From positions 36,150,501-36,214,500 of the forward strand of contig NC_134714.1 in assembly GCF_049634645.1 (NCBI RefSeq): a DNA stretch of 64,000 bases, given 5' to 3'. The stretch comes from Pelodiscus sinensis (Eukaryota; Chordata; Testudines; Trionychidae). Under the pieces are notes generated by a model. That model did not search any database and was not told the origin of the DNA. It was given only the letters and a program-made list of their open reading frames with translations. Shown piece by piece: positions 54,713-64,000 of the stretch. The stretch's first letter is position 1. Each line of letters begins with the position of its first letter. Made by a program: the position numbers and the translations under genes.

Positions 54713-57130
54713 TTAACTTCTTTACCTCGGTTTCCTCATATGTAATAAGGGAATAATAAATGTTCCCTCTGTACTTCCTTGCGGTGTTGTGAATTTTAAT
54801 GACCATGAATGATCATCAAGTGCTTTGAATTTCTTGGAATGAAAGTGTGTTATATGATACATGTAAAGTATTATAACTGCAGTGACTTTCTAGTAAGAAT
54901 TAAAGGAGTCTGAATACTTCAGACAGAGCTTTAAAATATTCTTTCACTTACAAAAAATGGCTTTGCACATACTCCATTTGTTTTCATTCCAATGTGCATT
55001 GAATGGGTTTTGCTGGCTTGAATGTTTTCAGAAACCAAATTTCACATTTGCACATATGGAGTATTTGAGCCTAGAGAGCTTCCTTAATCATTGTCATATA
55101 ATTGGCAGTATCATATGACTTATCTGACGAAACATAACCAACGTGTCACATGGAAAATGTCACATAGGGATGAGTTTGCCACATACTATGTATGAGTATC
55201 ATACACTGAGTAGTCCTCTTGGGTTCTATGGAACTATAGAGTGCAAACTACTACACTATAAATGAGTTGTATCAGTCAGGCTCACTTTGCATACATGTGA
55301 AGAACTCTTCATGATTAATCTAACCAGATTATTAACAATTACTAATTGAAAATTTTCAAATTACACGTACATTTACAAAAATGCCCGTCTGATCAGAGAT
55401 GTTCTATGAGAAGGGGGAGGGGGAGGAAGGCAATGATGGATGAAAAATTATTAATTGTGAATTATTCATTCACTTGTAGAAATTATACAGACTGATATAG
55501 GACAGTTCAACAGACCGCTCCTTCATAAAAATAGGAAAATCTGCACTATGATAGCCTTTGTAAAGAACCCATTCTGCGGCTTTTCTTGAAAACTTGCTAA
55601 CACATAAAACAAAGAGCCAAATACTGCTAGTCATAGCAGTGTGAAATTTCCCTTTGTGCATCTACAGCAAGGCAATAATTTTCGCAGAGGGGCCACTTAT
55701 TGAATTTTGGTATGTGTTCACAAGCCGACTCCACCTCCAGAAGAGGCAGGGTCTGGGGTGGAAAGAGCAGGACGTAGGATGGAAGTGACTGGGCTGGGGA
55801 TTAGCTCCCCCACCGAGTTGACTGGGGCTGGAGGCTTTGAATTAAAAACACATCAAAAGGCATGAAGCGTTCAGTCCCACAACTATCTTGTTGTCTGACT
55901 GTTGTTCGGAATTGCTATGGCTATTTAAAGAGTTCATTCAGCTCCAGCCCCTGTTAGGATAGTGCCACGATTGGAAGCCATGACCATTTAAATTGGATCC
56001 TGCCTAGAAATTTGGTGGCATGGGAAGCAGGATATAAATAGAAAGTGGCCAGATGCAGTCCACAGGCTGCATCTTGCCCAACTTTCATCAACAGGAGGAA
56101 TATGAGCCAAAAGGAGGAGTGATCTTTGGAAAGAAATAAAAATGCAGTCAAGTAAGTTATTGTACATGAAATAAGCATGGGATTGAATCTTTGCACCTGA
56201 CTTTCATGCCTTAGGTACAATCGTTCTGTAGAACGAGGCAGACATGCTTTCTATGCATTTCTCATGCATTAGATAAACTCTTGAGATACTTGAAATCCCA
56301 TTTTTTTCTGTTGCGATTAATATTAATATAAACCTAATCAAGGACAGACTGAATTCACAAATAGAACCTTTCCCTTTCAGCATCTTTCCTATAGTTTCTC
56401 TGTTAGCAGTTTCACTGGCTAGTAGAGGTAAATGTAAATAAATTGAGCATATTCTTCAAAAGGAAGAAATAACCCATCTATTTTTACTTAAATATTCTTT
56501 TAAGGTTTCCCAGCTGATACCACTTAGTTAAGCAAAGTCTGTGAAATAGATTATAGTAAATAGAAATGTTATAGTCTCCTTATTTGGATAGGATTTATTA
56601 GTGGTCCATGTTTCCATTGAACTTTTCATGCTGGTGTTGGTAGTAGCTTGTCTAAAGCATCACCTCAATGGATTTTGCAGATGTGCCAGCATATCCACAG
56701 ACCCAAGGCATGAAGAAATCTCTGCTTCACATGCGCACTGAGGTGAGCCTCCAGCACACCAGTTAGTTGTCCCTTTAGTCTATTCCAATGAAGGGTAAAA
56801 AGAGGAGTTGGTGTTCTAAACATAAAGCAAACAGTTCAATTCCAAGCTGCCCACCACTTTTCCCCCGGGGTATCACTGCCCTTTCCTTGAAGGTTAGGTC
56901 CCAAAAAATCTCTTACTCAAATCACCTGTTCCTGGGGGTCTAACTGCTCCCCAATGTGTTCTCCAGTTAGCAGGTCCATCTCTCCACGATGCTATTGAAA
57001 AACTCTCTCCAGGCAAAGCTCCATCCTCCTTCCTTGCAAGTCAGCCCTGAACTCAACCAGTCTCTTTTCTTTTGTTTCCCCTCCCAACTTACATGGGCTT
57101 CAGGTAAAATAAGGCCATGCTAGAAAGCCC
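54713..57130. other. Spacer, partly GC-richer, without recognisable genes
   Basis: At 55,690-56,100 GC-richer DNA, including GGCCAGATGCAGTCCACAGG, may be a decayed hAT-like element, but I could not place ends. At 56,870-57,110 unassigned C-rich DNA. No gene. Confidence 0.3.
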
Positions 57131-57502
57131 AAGACTATGTCCGCATTGTTCATTCTTGCGCAAGAAGATATGCAAATGAGGCATAGTGATGAATATCGCC
57201 ATGCCTCATTTGCATACCTAATAAGCCGCCATTTTGCAAAAGGGGCTTTTGCCCAAGAAGGAGCAGTCTATACTTCTCCTTCTTGTGTAAATACCCCCTC
57301 TTGTGCAAGAGCCTTTCTGCTGCTTATTTTCATGCACAATGGCTCTTGCACAAGAGGGAGGGTTTGTGCAATCTTGAGCAAAATTCCCTGGCACAAAAAT
57401 GGCAGCTCATTAGATATGCAAATGAGTCATGGTGATATTCATCACCATGCTTCATTTGCATATCTTCTTGCACAAGAATGCGCAAAGTAAATGTTGCCCA
57501 AT
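57131..57502. mobile_element. Palindromic octamer-rich MITE
   Basis: The arms TTCTTGCGCAAGAAGATATG and CATATCTTCTTGCACAAGAA are inverses. Between them come paired ATGCAAATGAG / CTCATTTGCAT sites, GCCGCCATTTTGC and its inverse, and CTCTTGTGCAAGAG-type cores. Outer ends TATGTCCGCATTG and CAAAGTAAATGTTGCCC are decayed. Related to 33,061-33,384. Confidence 0.7.
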
Positions 57503-57575
57503 AGTTTTTTCCTATGTATTTCACTGCTTGTCTGTGGCCTCTTTACCCTATCACAAGATTTTACTTATACAGGAG

Positions 57576-58007
57576 GGCTGTGTCTAGACTGGCAAGTTTT
57601 TCCAGAAAATCATCTGCTTTTCCAGAAAAATTTGCCAGCTGTCTATACTGGCCGCTTGAATTTCCAGAAAAGCACTGACGATCTCATGTAAAATCATCAG
57701 TGCTTTTCCGGAAAAACTATGCTGCTCCTGTTCGGGCAAAAGTCTTTTTCCGAAAGACTTTTGTGCAAAAGGGCCAGTGTAGACAACATAGTACTGTTTT
57801 CCGCAAAAAAGCCCCGATCACGAAAAAGGCGATCGGGGCTTTTTTGCGGAAAACTGTGTCTAGATTGGCCACAGACGATTTTCCACAAAAAGTACTTTTG
57901 CAGAAAAGCATCCTGCCAATCTAGACGCGCTTTTCCGAAAATGCTTTTAATGGAAAACTTTTCCGTTAAAAGCATTTTCGGAAATTCATGCCAGTGTAGA
58001 CGTAGCC
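57576..58007. mobile_element. Palindromic GGCTGTGTC-type MITE, GAG duplication
   Basis: 432 bp flanked by GAG (57,573-57,575 and 58,008-58,010), from GGCTGTGTCTAGACTGGCAA to CAGTGTAGACGTAGCC. The core hairpin is GCCCCGATCACGAAAAAGGC / GATCGGGGC, with CCGAAAATGCTTTTAATGGA arms. Same family as 22,333 and 25,485. Confidence 0.85.
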
Positions 58008-58051
58008 GAGGTATAAAACACTTTGGGCCAAATTCACAGAAAAGAACTGAA

Positions 58052-58484
58052 GGCTGAGTCTAGACTGGCATGATTTTGCACAAATACTTTTAATGGAAAA
58101 GTTTTTCTGTTAAAAGTATTTGCGCAAGAGAGCATCTATACTGGCATGTGCCTTTGTGCAAAAGATTTGCTTTTGCGCAAAAGCATCCGTGCCAGTGTAG
58201 ATGCTCTCTTGTGCAAGAAAACTCCAATGGCCTTTTTAGCCATTGGGCTTTCTTGCGCAAGAAATTAATGTGGCTGTCTACACTGGCTCTCTTGCGCAAG
58301 AATACTTGCGCAAGAGGGCTTATCCCTGAGTGGGAACGTCAGAGCATTTGTGCAAGAACCACTGATTTTGTACATTACAAAGTCAGTGTTCTTGCGCAAA
58401 TACTCGTGGCCAGTGTAGACAGGTGGCAAGATTTTGCGTAAAAGCAACTGCTTTTGCGCAAAATCATGCCAGTCTAGATGCAGC
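58052..58484. mobile_element. Palindromic GGCTGAGTC-type MITE
   Basis: Starts GGCTGAGTCTAGACTGGCAT and ends CCAGTCTAGATGCAGC, flanked by TGAAG-like sequence on both sides. Core hairpin CCAATGGCCTTTTTAGCCATTGG at about 58,222-58,246. The arms use TTTTGCGCAAAAGCA and TTCTTGCGCAAGAA in place of the TTTTCCG words of its neighbour. It lies only 44 bp after the previous MITE. Confidence 0.8.
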
Positions 58485-58489
58485 TGAAG

Positions 58490-60040
58490 TGTCTAAGTCA
58501 AAAAATATAGGTGCGAATGAGACCCTTGAAATACCTGTTCTACTGCTGCCTAGCCCTAGAGGAACCTAAATTCCTTGGCACCAAGATTTTCCCTGTAAAA
58601 GTCTCCTAGATGCATACATTTTGGCACTGGGCAAGTGGACAATGTCTGACTATAGGTGTCTAGGTGCCTATCTTGTGCTGAAGCCACACCAAGATCAGGT
58701 GAAGATGAGCTTTTCTCTGACTATCTCACCTGTGGGTCCAGACCCGTACATTTTCTTTAACATCAAACTGCTATTAGGATTGGTTGCTAATTATTATTAT
58801 ATGACAGCTTGTTTAAATGGTCCCCCAAAATGTACTGGGCTCTTTTCAGACAAGTCTTGCAAAATGGAAACCTATTGAAGGCTGTGACTCTGATTCTGGA
58901 CACACACAAAAACAACAGTAGATATGTAGCTTTACATACCAGAAATAGTCTAACTGGGTGGCCACATATTTAGATGTCAAAATACTATACAATTCAGTTG
59001 CAAAAGGACTCGGAGGTTACTTTGAAAATCAGGAGCCTAGTTCCAAGAATTACTAGAATCCACTTTCCTTGCTATACAAGTGGGAAGTTGTTTGCACCTT
59101 GAATAATAGAACAGGAGGCATGGGTGGGTGTATATCACCTTTGGATGGTGCTGAAAATTCCTCCCTATACGTGTTCTCTCACACTCAATACTTTAGAATA
59201 TTCCTCCTCACCCCCAACATATTGAGCCACAATAAAATTTCATTCTGAATGCTGATTACCATTGACCTTTCCTGATGCATGAAGGAAGGTACATGTCTCC
59301 TACTTTATTTTGCAAAATTATAATTAAAAGGGGTGTGGGGGAAGAGTTAAATGTGTGAAATTTTAATAGAGGTCCCCAGTGCAGCAATTGTGCAGTATGT
59401 CATTTTGGATGCATTTTGACTGAATTTGCTTTCACAAAATACCCACCAGACCTGCTTCTAGAGGCTGTTTTGCCATCTGCACTATTAAAACATCCCCATT
59501 AAATGTGCCTGGGGTCTAATCTTTCACACGTGATTACAAATTGTCCATAACACACAGGCTAAAATAGAATTACAGGAATTAATTTTCAAACTGTAAATGT
59601 GCAAATTCATTAAATAGGAAGGAAAAGGATATCTTCATTATAATTATTTTCATCTGGATTGGATGCTGATTAGGATGATAAACAGGCACCCGTAATAAAG
59701 CTCAGATGTTAATACTAACATTTGCCTTGCCGATGAGCGTGAAAGTTTTAATGTGTTTGTAATGTAAACTTTGCAGCAGCTCTTCCTTTTCTCTTGTCTG
59801 TCTGGAAGAATCCCTCTGCTAAACAGTCTGTGCCTCACTAGTACAGTTACATGTTGTACATTCTTAGACTAATGAGAATTAACCATGCCAAAAATGTAAC
59901 CACACACCAGACATCTGCTCTGTTTGTTCAATGGGCAGAGAGTTGCTAAGGGAATAGAGAAGAAGAAAATAAAACAATCTTCTTCAGTTATGCCTTAGGA
60001 AAAGGACACAGACCAAGCAAAAAGCTGGTAGGAAGTATTG
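58490..60040. other. Spacer without recognisable genes
   Basis: Nothing supported. Confidence 0.35.
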
Positions 60041-60044
60041 TCTA

Positions 60045-60200
60045 GTGCTTAGAAAACAGAACTGAGAATCAAAATTTGGGATTGCTGACAGTTCTTGTCT
60101 TTGGGCAAGTCACTCTGTCTCTTTCCCTATCTGTATAATGGGGATAATAATTAGCTATCTCAGTGAAGGCTTGAGTGTACTTTCAAGTCACAGCCCTGAG
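60045..60200 (+). mobile_element. MIR-like SINE
   Basis: CTAGTGCTTAGAAAACAGAA, CTTGTCTTTGGGCAAGTCAC, CTTTCCCTATCTGTATAATG and GGGGATAATAATTAGCTATC follow MIR order on the forward strand. Confidence 0.7.
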
Positions 60201-60217
60201 ACTGGTGTAAAGTCTTA

Positions 60218-60507
60218 GGGCACAACTACACAGCAGGAAAAAAGTAAAATTAAACTATGCAACTTGAGCTACATCAATTGTGTAGCTGAAGTGGGAATAG
60301 CTTAATGCGATTTTTGGCTCTTGTCTACACAGCAGGAAGTCCAAGTTAGAGTATTCGTCCTGTGACTTCACTTACTCCTTGTAAAACGAGATTAAAGGAG
60401 TCAGAGTAAGAAGTCCTTCAGCTCAACATTATTTCAAAATAATGGCTTGCTGTGTAGATGCACTCTGAGTTATTTGAGAATAACGCTACTGTGTAAACAT
60501 GCTCTCA
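60218..60507. mobile_element. MITE with TTATTTCAAAATAA arm, TTA on left
   Basis: Begins GGGCACAACTACACAGCAGG after TTA and ends near CTGTGTAAACATGCTC. Shares TTACTCCTTGTAAAACGAG and CAGAGTAAGAAGTCC with the 27,251 family. Confidence 0.55.
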
Positions 60508-60920
60508 CTGTGCTGAACCAGTGGGAGCGATGGTATATTTGGAAACATCCAAGAGCCCCCAACATTCAGTTGGATTTGTACAGTATTTCAACATGTGCAG
60601 CACACTATATGCTATGTACATCAGGGCCTTTCCTTACCGCTTAGAGTTATCTTATGCCCCAAGCATACACATGTAAGGCAGAAGTGACTATGTTTAAGTA
60701 AAATCAAGTGATTAAATGCAAATGTAAGCTATTTAATGTAAATTCTCCTTGTGAGTATTTGTACAGTGTATAGGACTGGTGTTGTGTGAATTAATACACT
60801 CCATACAATGTTTAAAAATCTTAAATATGATGGAGTTCTGCAATATCTCAAAATGGAGTCTGAAACTCCATTTTGAAACCTTAAGAATTTTCTTTAGGCA
60901 TCCATTTGAAATACACATTC

Positions 60921-62188
60921 TGTCACGTCCACAGGTAACTGTTAGATTTTGAAAACAGCAAGCAGTTACCTGGCGAGATTTGAATAGACTATGAATATTC
61001 ATTAGCTATTGTGCCAGCCAATTAGCTTATAGCACGCATCTTCCAAGAGCCAATCAATTTGAACCAGGCAACAAGAGCATCTTTACCACCCAATCATTTT
61101 AAAACCTCAAACCCTCATGCATATTCATGAGTGTTGAGCATAAAAGGGCTTTGCTGCGTAGCAGTTGCTGCTGGCCCCTAGGCTTATCCTTGGGTCAGAC
61201 AGTGTCGGGTCGTCGGGTATAAGTCTGAGAGAGAGAGAGAGTGTAAGGTTCTATATACTCTTGTCCTAGGTCAGATGAGTGAGGTCTTATACAGGGTTTC
61301 TCTCTGAAAAGGGACTGACATAAAGTCATGCTCCCTCAATTTAGTCTAATTTAGTCTTGTACAGGAATAGGCTGACGGAAGGTCAGACCTACCCTGATTA
61401 GGTTAGGTATTTAGTTAGGTAGTACTTAGTTAGTATAGCTCCCGTCATCGAGTTTGTATGTCAGGTCGCGTCGGTCCACGCATGTCGGCCGTCGTTGTGC
61501 CTGTTCGTCGGGCTCGTCGGGTTTAGATAGGGTTTTTATTTTAGATTTAGTTAGGATAGATAGGAAGGTGTCTAGCTTCCTTCGTCTGATCCGGCTGCAC
61601 CGAAGTGCAGAGAAGAGGCAGCGAGGACCAGAGGGCTTCGTGGAAGGTGGACCTACTGTCTTCGTCCTCCATCCATGCTTCTAGGGATCTCCTGGGCTGT
61701 TCCTCTCCCACGGCTTTAATTAGCCAACGGATTGTAGGTCGCCTAGCGTCAGGATCAGCCGACGAGGGACGCCTAGCTGTCCTCCCTGAAGGCTTTCAAC
61801 TAGCCCAAAGGTCGCAGGTCGCTAGCACCGCATCAACCGTCTATCGTCATAGATTCTGTGTAGGTATAGGGACCTGGAGGGACTTCCCCTCCTGGTCCAT
61901 TAGTGTAAAAAAAAGGGGACTGCCCCCTCATGGTTCATTTGAGGTACTGCTTGTTAAATTTGTTTGTTTTTAATAATATAGTCTTGTGGTTTCCAGTTAA
62001 ATCCAAGTCTCCAGTTTTCATTTGCACGCCATATAAATCTAAGATTGACACTCCTGGTGATCAGATACGGGTTTGAGAGTCACTACCTTATATACCATCC
62101 CTTGCGGATGAGCCGAGTTATTAGATAACTCTCGGGGAAGTTGTCCTTAAGACATCCTTCCTAATTCTGTCAAAGAGATACCGTAACA
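60921..62188 (+). mobile_element. LTR-like element (probable solo LTR, about 1.27 kb)
   Basis: Starts TGTCACGTCC and ends CCGTAACA, short inverted ends of the TG...CA kind. No target duplication is visible, so the limits are tentative. The left part has three CCAAT boxes and a TATA-like ATAAAAGG, as in a U3 promoter. The region after it is rich in GTCG words (61,200-61,560) and has a degenerate repeat around GGTCGCCTAGCG and GGTCGCAGGTCGCTAGC (61,735-61,830). No gag, pol or env reading frame lies next to it in the window. A host promoter with a long first exon is the alternative. Confidence 0.5.
61018..61146 (+). promoter_or_regulatory. CCAAT x3 and TATA-like promoter of the LTR-like element
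   Basis: CCAAT occurs at 61,018, 61,050 and 61,090, and ATAAAAG at 61,140, all on the forward strand with promoter-like spacing. ATGCATATTCATGAG sits between the last CCAAT and the TATA-like box. Transcription would start near 61,170. Confidence 0.5.
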
Positions 62189-62235
62189 CACAGAAAAAAT
62201 AGTCTCTTGCCTGTAGTTATTAAATTAAGTATCAC

Positions 62236-62325
62236 CCAATGTCATAGAATCATGGAAATGTAGGGCTTGAAGGGACTTCAAGAGTCATCAAGTCTAGATC
62301 TCTGCACTGAGACAGGACTAAATAT
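62236..62325 (-). mobile_element. CR1 LINE 3' end fragment
   Basis: TCATAGAATCATGG, GGGCTTGAAGGGACTTCAAG, AGTCATCAAGTCTAGATCTC and GAGACAGGACTAAA match the CR1 3' end order seen at 14,950 and 31,620. Reverse orientation. Confidence 0.7.
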
Positions 62326-62690
62326 ATTTAGTGCAGTATTATTGTAGAGATGTCAGCATAGGTGCTGACTTCTCCTCTTCCTCTACCCCAGACCCTGCAC
62401 TTACTCAGTCTATTCCCTCAAGTCGCTGCCTCTTCCCACCCCTACTTTGCCCTAATTTCATACCTTCCATGAAGCCCTGCCCCTGTTCTTCCCCTGCTCC
62501 ACTCCCATTCCACCTCTTCTCTCAAGCCTCTGACCCACCTCTTTCCACCCTGAACCATCAACTCCCTTCAGTGTACCCCATGCTATCTCCTTCCTCTCCC
62601 TTCCAGAGTTTCCTGAATGCTGCAAATAAGCTATTCATAGCACTGCAGAAGTGCTGGGATGGCAAGAGAGGTGAGAGCATGTGGCACACA
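62326..62690. other. C-rich spacer without recognisable genes
   Basis: CCTCTTCC-rich DNA. The open frame at 62,331-62,693 is low-complexity Ser/Pro sequence and not supported as a gene. Confidence 0.35.
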
Positions 62691-62692
62691 TA

Positions 62693-63125
62693 GGCTACGT
62701 CTAGACTGGCCCCTTCTCCGGAAGAGGCATGCAAAGCAGGCAAGTCAGAATAGGTAAATCCGCGGGGGATTTAAGTATCCCCACGGGATTTAAATAAACA
62801 TGGCCGCCGCTTTTTTTCCGGCTTGGGGAAAAGCCGGAAAAGAGCATCTAGACTGGTGCGATCCTCCGGAATAAAACCCTTTTCCGGAGGATCTCTTATT
62901 CCTACTTGCAAATAGGAATAAGAGATCCTTCGGAAAAGGGTTTTATTCCGGAGGATCGCGCCAGTCTAGATGCTCTTTTCTGGCTTTTCCCCAAGCTGGA
63001 AAAAAAGCGGTGGCCATGTTTATTTAAATCCCACGGGGGATATTTAAATCCCCCGCAGATTAACCTATTCTGACTTGCCTGCTTTGCATGCCTCTTCCGG
63101 AGAAGGGGCCAGTCTAGACGTTGCC
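62693..63125. mobile_element. Near-perfect 433-bp palindromic (foldback) element, ATA duplication
   Basis: Flanked by ATA (62,690-62,692 and 63,126-63,128). Ends GGCTACGTCTAGACTGGCCC and GGCCAGTCTAGACGTTGCC. The arms share TTTAAATAAACATGGCCGCC, GCCGGAAAAGAGCATCTAGA and CCGGAATAAAACCCTTTTCC with their inverses, centred near 62,902. Same family as 47,047 and 31,921. Confidence 0.87.
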
Positions 63126-63272
63126 ATAGAGGGAGGAGGCAGGAAAAAGACATGGAGGTGAGCTTGTCTGCTCGTGGGTGCTTCATACCCATTAATTTTT
63201 CCCTGTGATTTCTCCAGTCTCATAGCACCCATGGAGTCAGTGCCTATGCATGCCATTCCCAGGACATTAGAG

Positions 63273-63465
63273 CCACAAGGTGGGTGAAGTGATATTGTTT
63301 ATTGGACCAACTTCTGTTGGTGTGAGACACAATTTTCAAGACACAAATAGGTCTGGAAAACATACTCAGCATTGTCACTACTAAATGCCAGATATAAGAG
63401 ATAGGTTTAGCATAAGTAATTAACATATTTTAAGTGACCATTGCAGGTGAAGTGGCTGGCTAACA
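63273..63465 (+). repeat. Dispersed repeat with ACTTCTGTTGGTGTGAGA motif
   Basis: Second copy of the repeat at 18,783-19,024: ACAAGGTGGGTGAAGTGATA, TTTATTGGACCAACTTCTGT, AAATAGGTCTGGAAAACATA and GGTTTAGCATAAGTAATTAA in the same order. Confidence 0.6.
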
Positions 63466-63514
63466 GACCTCCATGAGAGGGACAAAGGAAGTTGGATGGT
63501 GGGTTGTTAGTTAT

Positions 63515-64000
63515 AGACAAAGCCCTACCATTTTGGTCAATTTCATAGTGTCAGAGTTAAAAAAAATCATAAATTGTCATGATTTCAGTTATTTTAATTT
63601 GAAATTTCACAGTGCTGTCATTGTCAGGGCTCTGAGCCAAAAAGGAGTTGTGGGAGGTTGCAAGGTGATTGTAGGGGGTATTGCAGTACAAATATCCTCA
63701 CTTCCGCACTGCCTTAAAAGCTGGGCAGCTGGAGAGTGGTGGCTGCTGACAGGGAGCCCAGCTGGTGGCATGATGTGGTATTGCCATCCTTCCTTCTGAG
63801 CTGCTGTCTGCAGAGCTGGGCCCACAGTCAGCAGCCACCACTCTCTAGCCACCCAACTCTCAAGGCAGCACCACAGAAGTAAGAACGGCTTGGTATGTCA
63901 TTTCCATCCCTACCTTTGCACTGCTTCTGGCAGGAAGCCCCCTTCAAAGCTGGGCGCCTGGCCATCTGTCACTGCTTTCTACAGTAAAACTCTAAAGCTA
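63515..64000. mobile_element. hAT-like repeat, running out of the window
   Basis: ACAAAGCCCTACCATTTTGG, GTCAATTTCATAGTGTCAG and TCATGATTTCAG resemble the left end of a reptile hAT-like repeat. It is followed by GC-richer inverted words AGAGTGGTGGCTGCTGAC and GTCAGCAGCCACCACTCTC (63,733-63,845). The right end lies beyond the window. Confidence 0.45.

Noticed and set aside
1..64000. CRISPR arrays, bacterial operons, intact endogenous virus genes
   Set aside because: No spaced direct repeats, ribosome-binding operon layout or long gag/pol/env frames are present. The window is vertebrate repeat-rich DNA.

Overview
This is a non-coding, repeat-rich stretch of a reptile nuclear genome, most likely a turtle and probably a cryptodire. 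A crocodilian cannot be excluded. The call rests on three things seen here: CR1 LINE 3' fragments are the dominant retroelement, with no sign of L1 or Alu; there are many 3-bp-target DNA transposons whose ends read GGGTATGTCTACACT or GGCTACGTCTAGACTGGC; and MIR-type SINEs are present. No rRNA, tRNA gene, CRISPR array or bacterial-style operon is present, and I found no host gene exon that I can defend. The window reads as intergenic or intronic DNA.

Layout. 1-9.8 kb holds eroded CR1/L3 fragments, a MIR and small MITEs. At 9.8-11.3 kb is a 1.5-kb internally deleted Harbinger-type element carrying a broken trihelix gene and a CR1 fragment. 11.6-20.7 kb has palindromic MITEs, one sitting inside a CR1, plus hAT-like elements. 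21-28 kb has a hAT-like element holding a (CT)n(CA)n tract and several long palindromic MITEs. 28.15-28.93 kb is a CpG-rich LTR-like block. 30.6-38.8 kb has TA-flanked MITEs, foldback elements and a nested cluster at 36.0-37.1 kb. 43.10-46.48 kb is the centrepiece, a 3.4-kb PIF/Harbinger element with both of its genes. 46.5-51.8 kb has a MIR split by a foldback element and an old CR1 split by two later insertions. 57.1-58.5 kb has three MITEs in a row. 60.9-62.2 kb is a second LTR-like block, and the window ends in a foldback element and a hAT-like repeat.

The genes. The only recognisable protein-coding capacity belongs to the 43-46 kb transposon. A forward-strand DDE transposase (two exons, one extra G in a G8 run) and a reverse-strand Myb/SANT-like trihelix protein (two exons, N-terminus lost) converge tail to tail, with poly(A) signals about 30 bp apart. 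In PIF/Harbinger elements these two proteins act together: the Myb-like protein helps the transposase into the nucleus and onto the transposon ends. The 9.8-kb and 49.3-kb elements look like deletion products of a relative of this element. The element appears chimeric: its left end matches those deleted copies, and its right end matches the short MITEs at 1, 11.6, 15.3 and 38.5 kb.

Limits. Boundaries of old repeats are approximate, family names come from recognised motifs rather than a library search, and divergence or age has not been measured.
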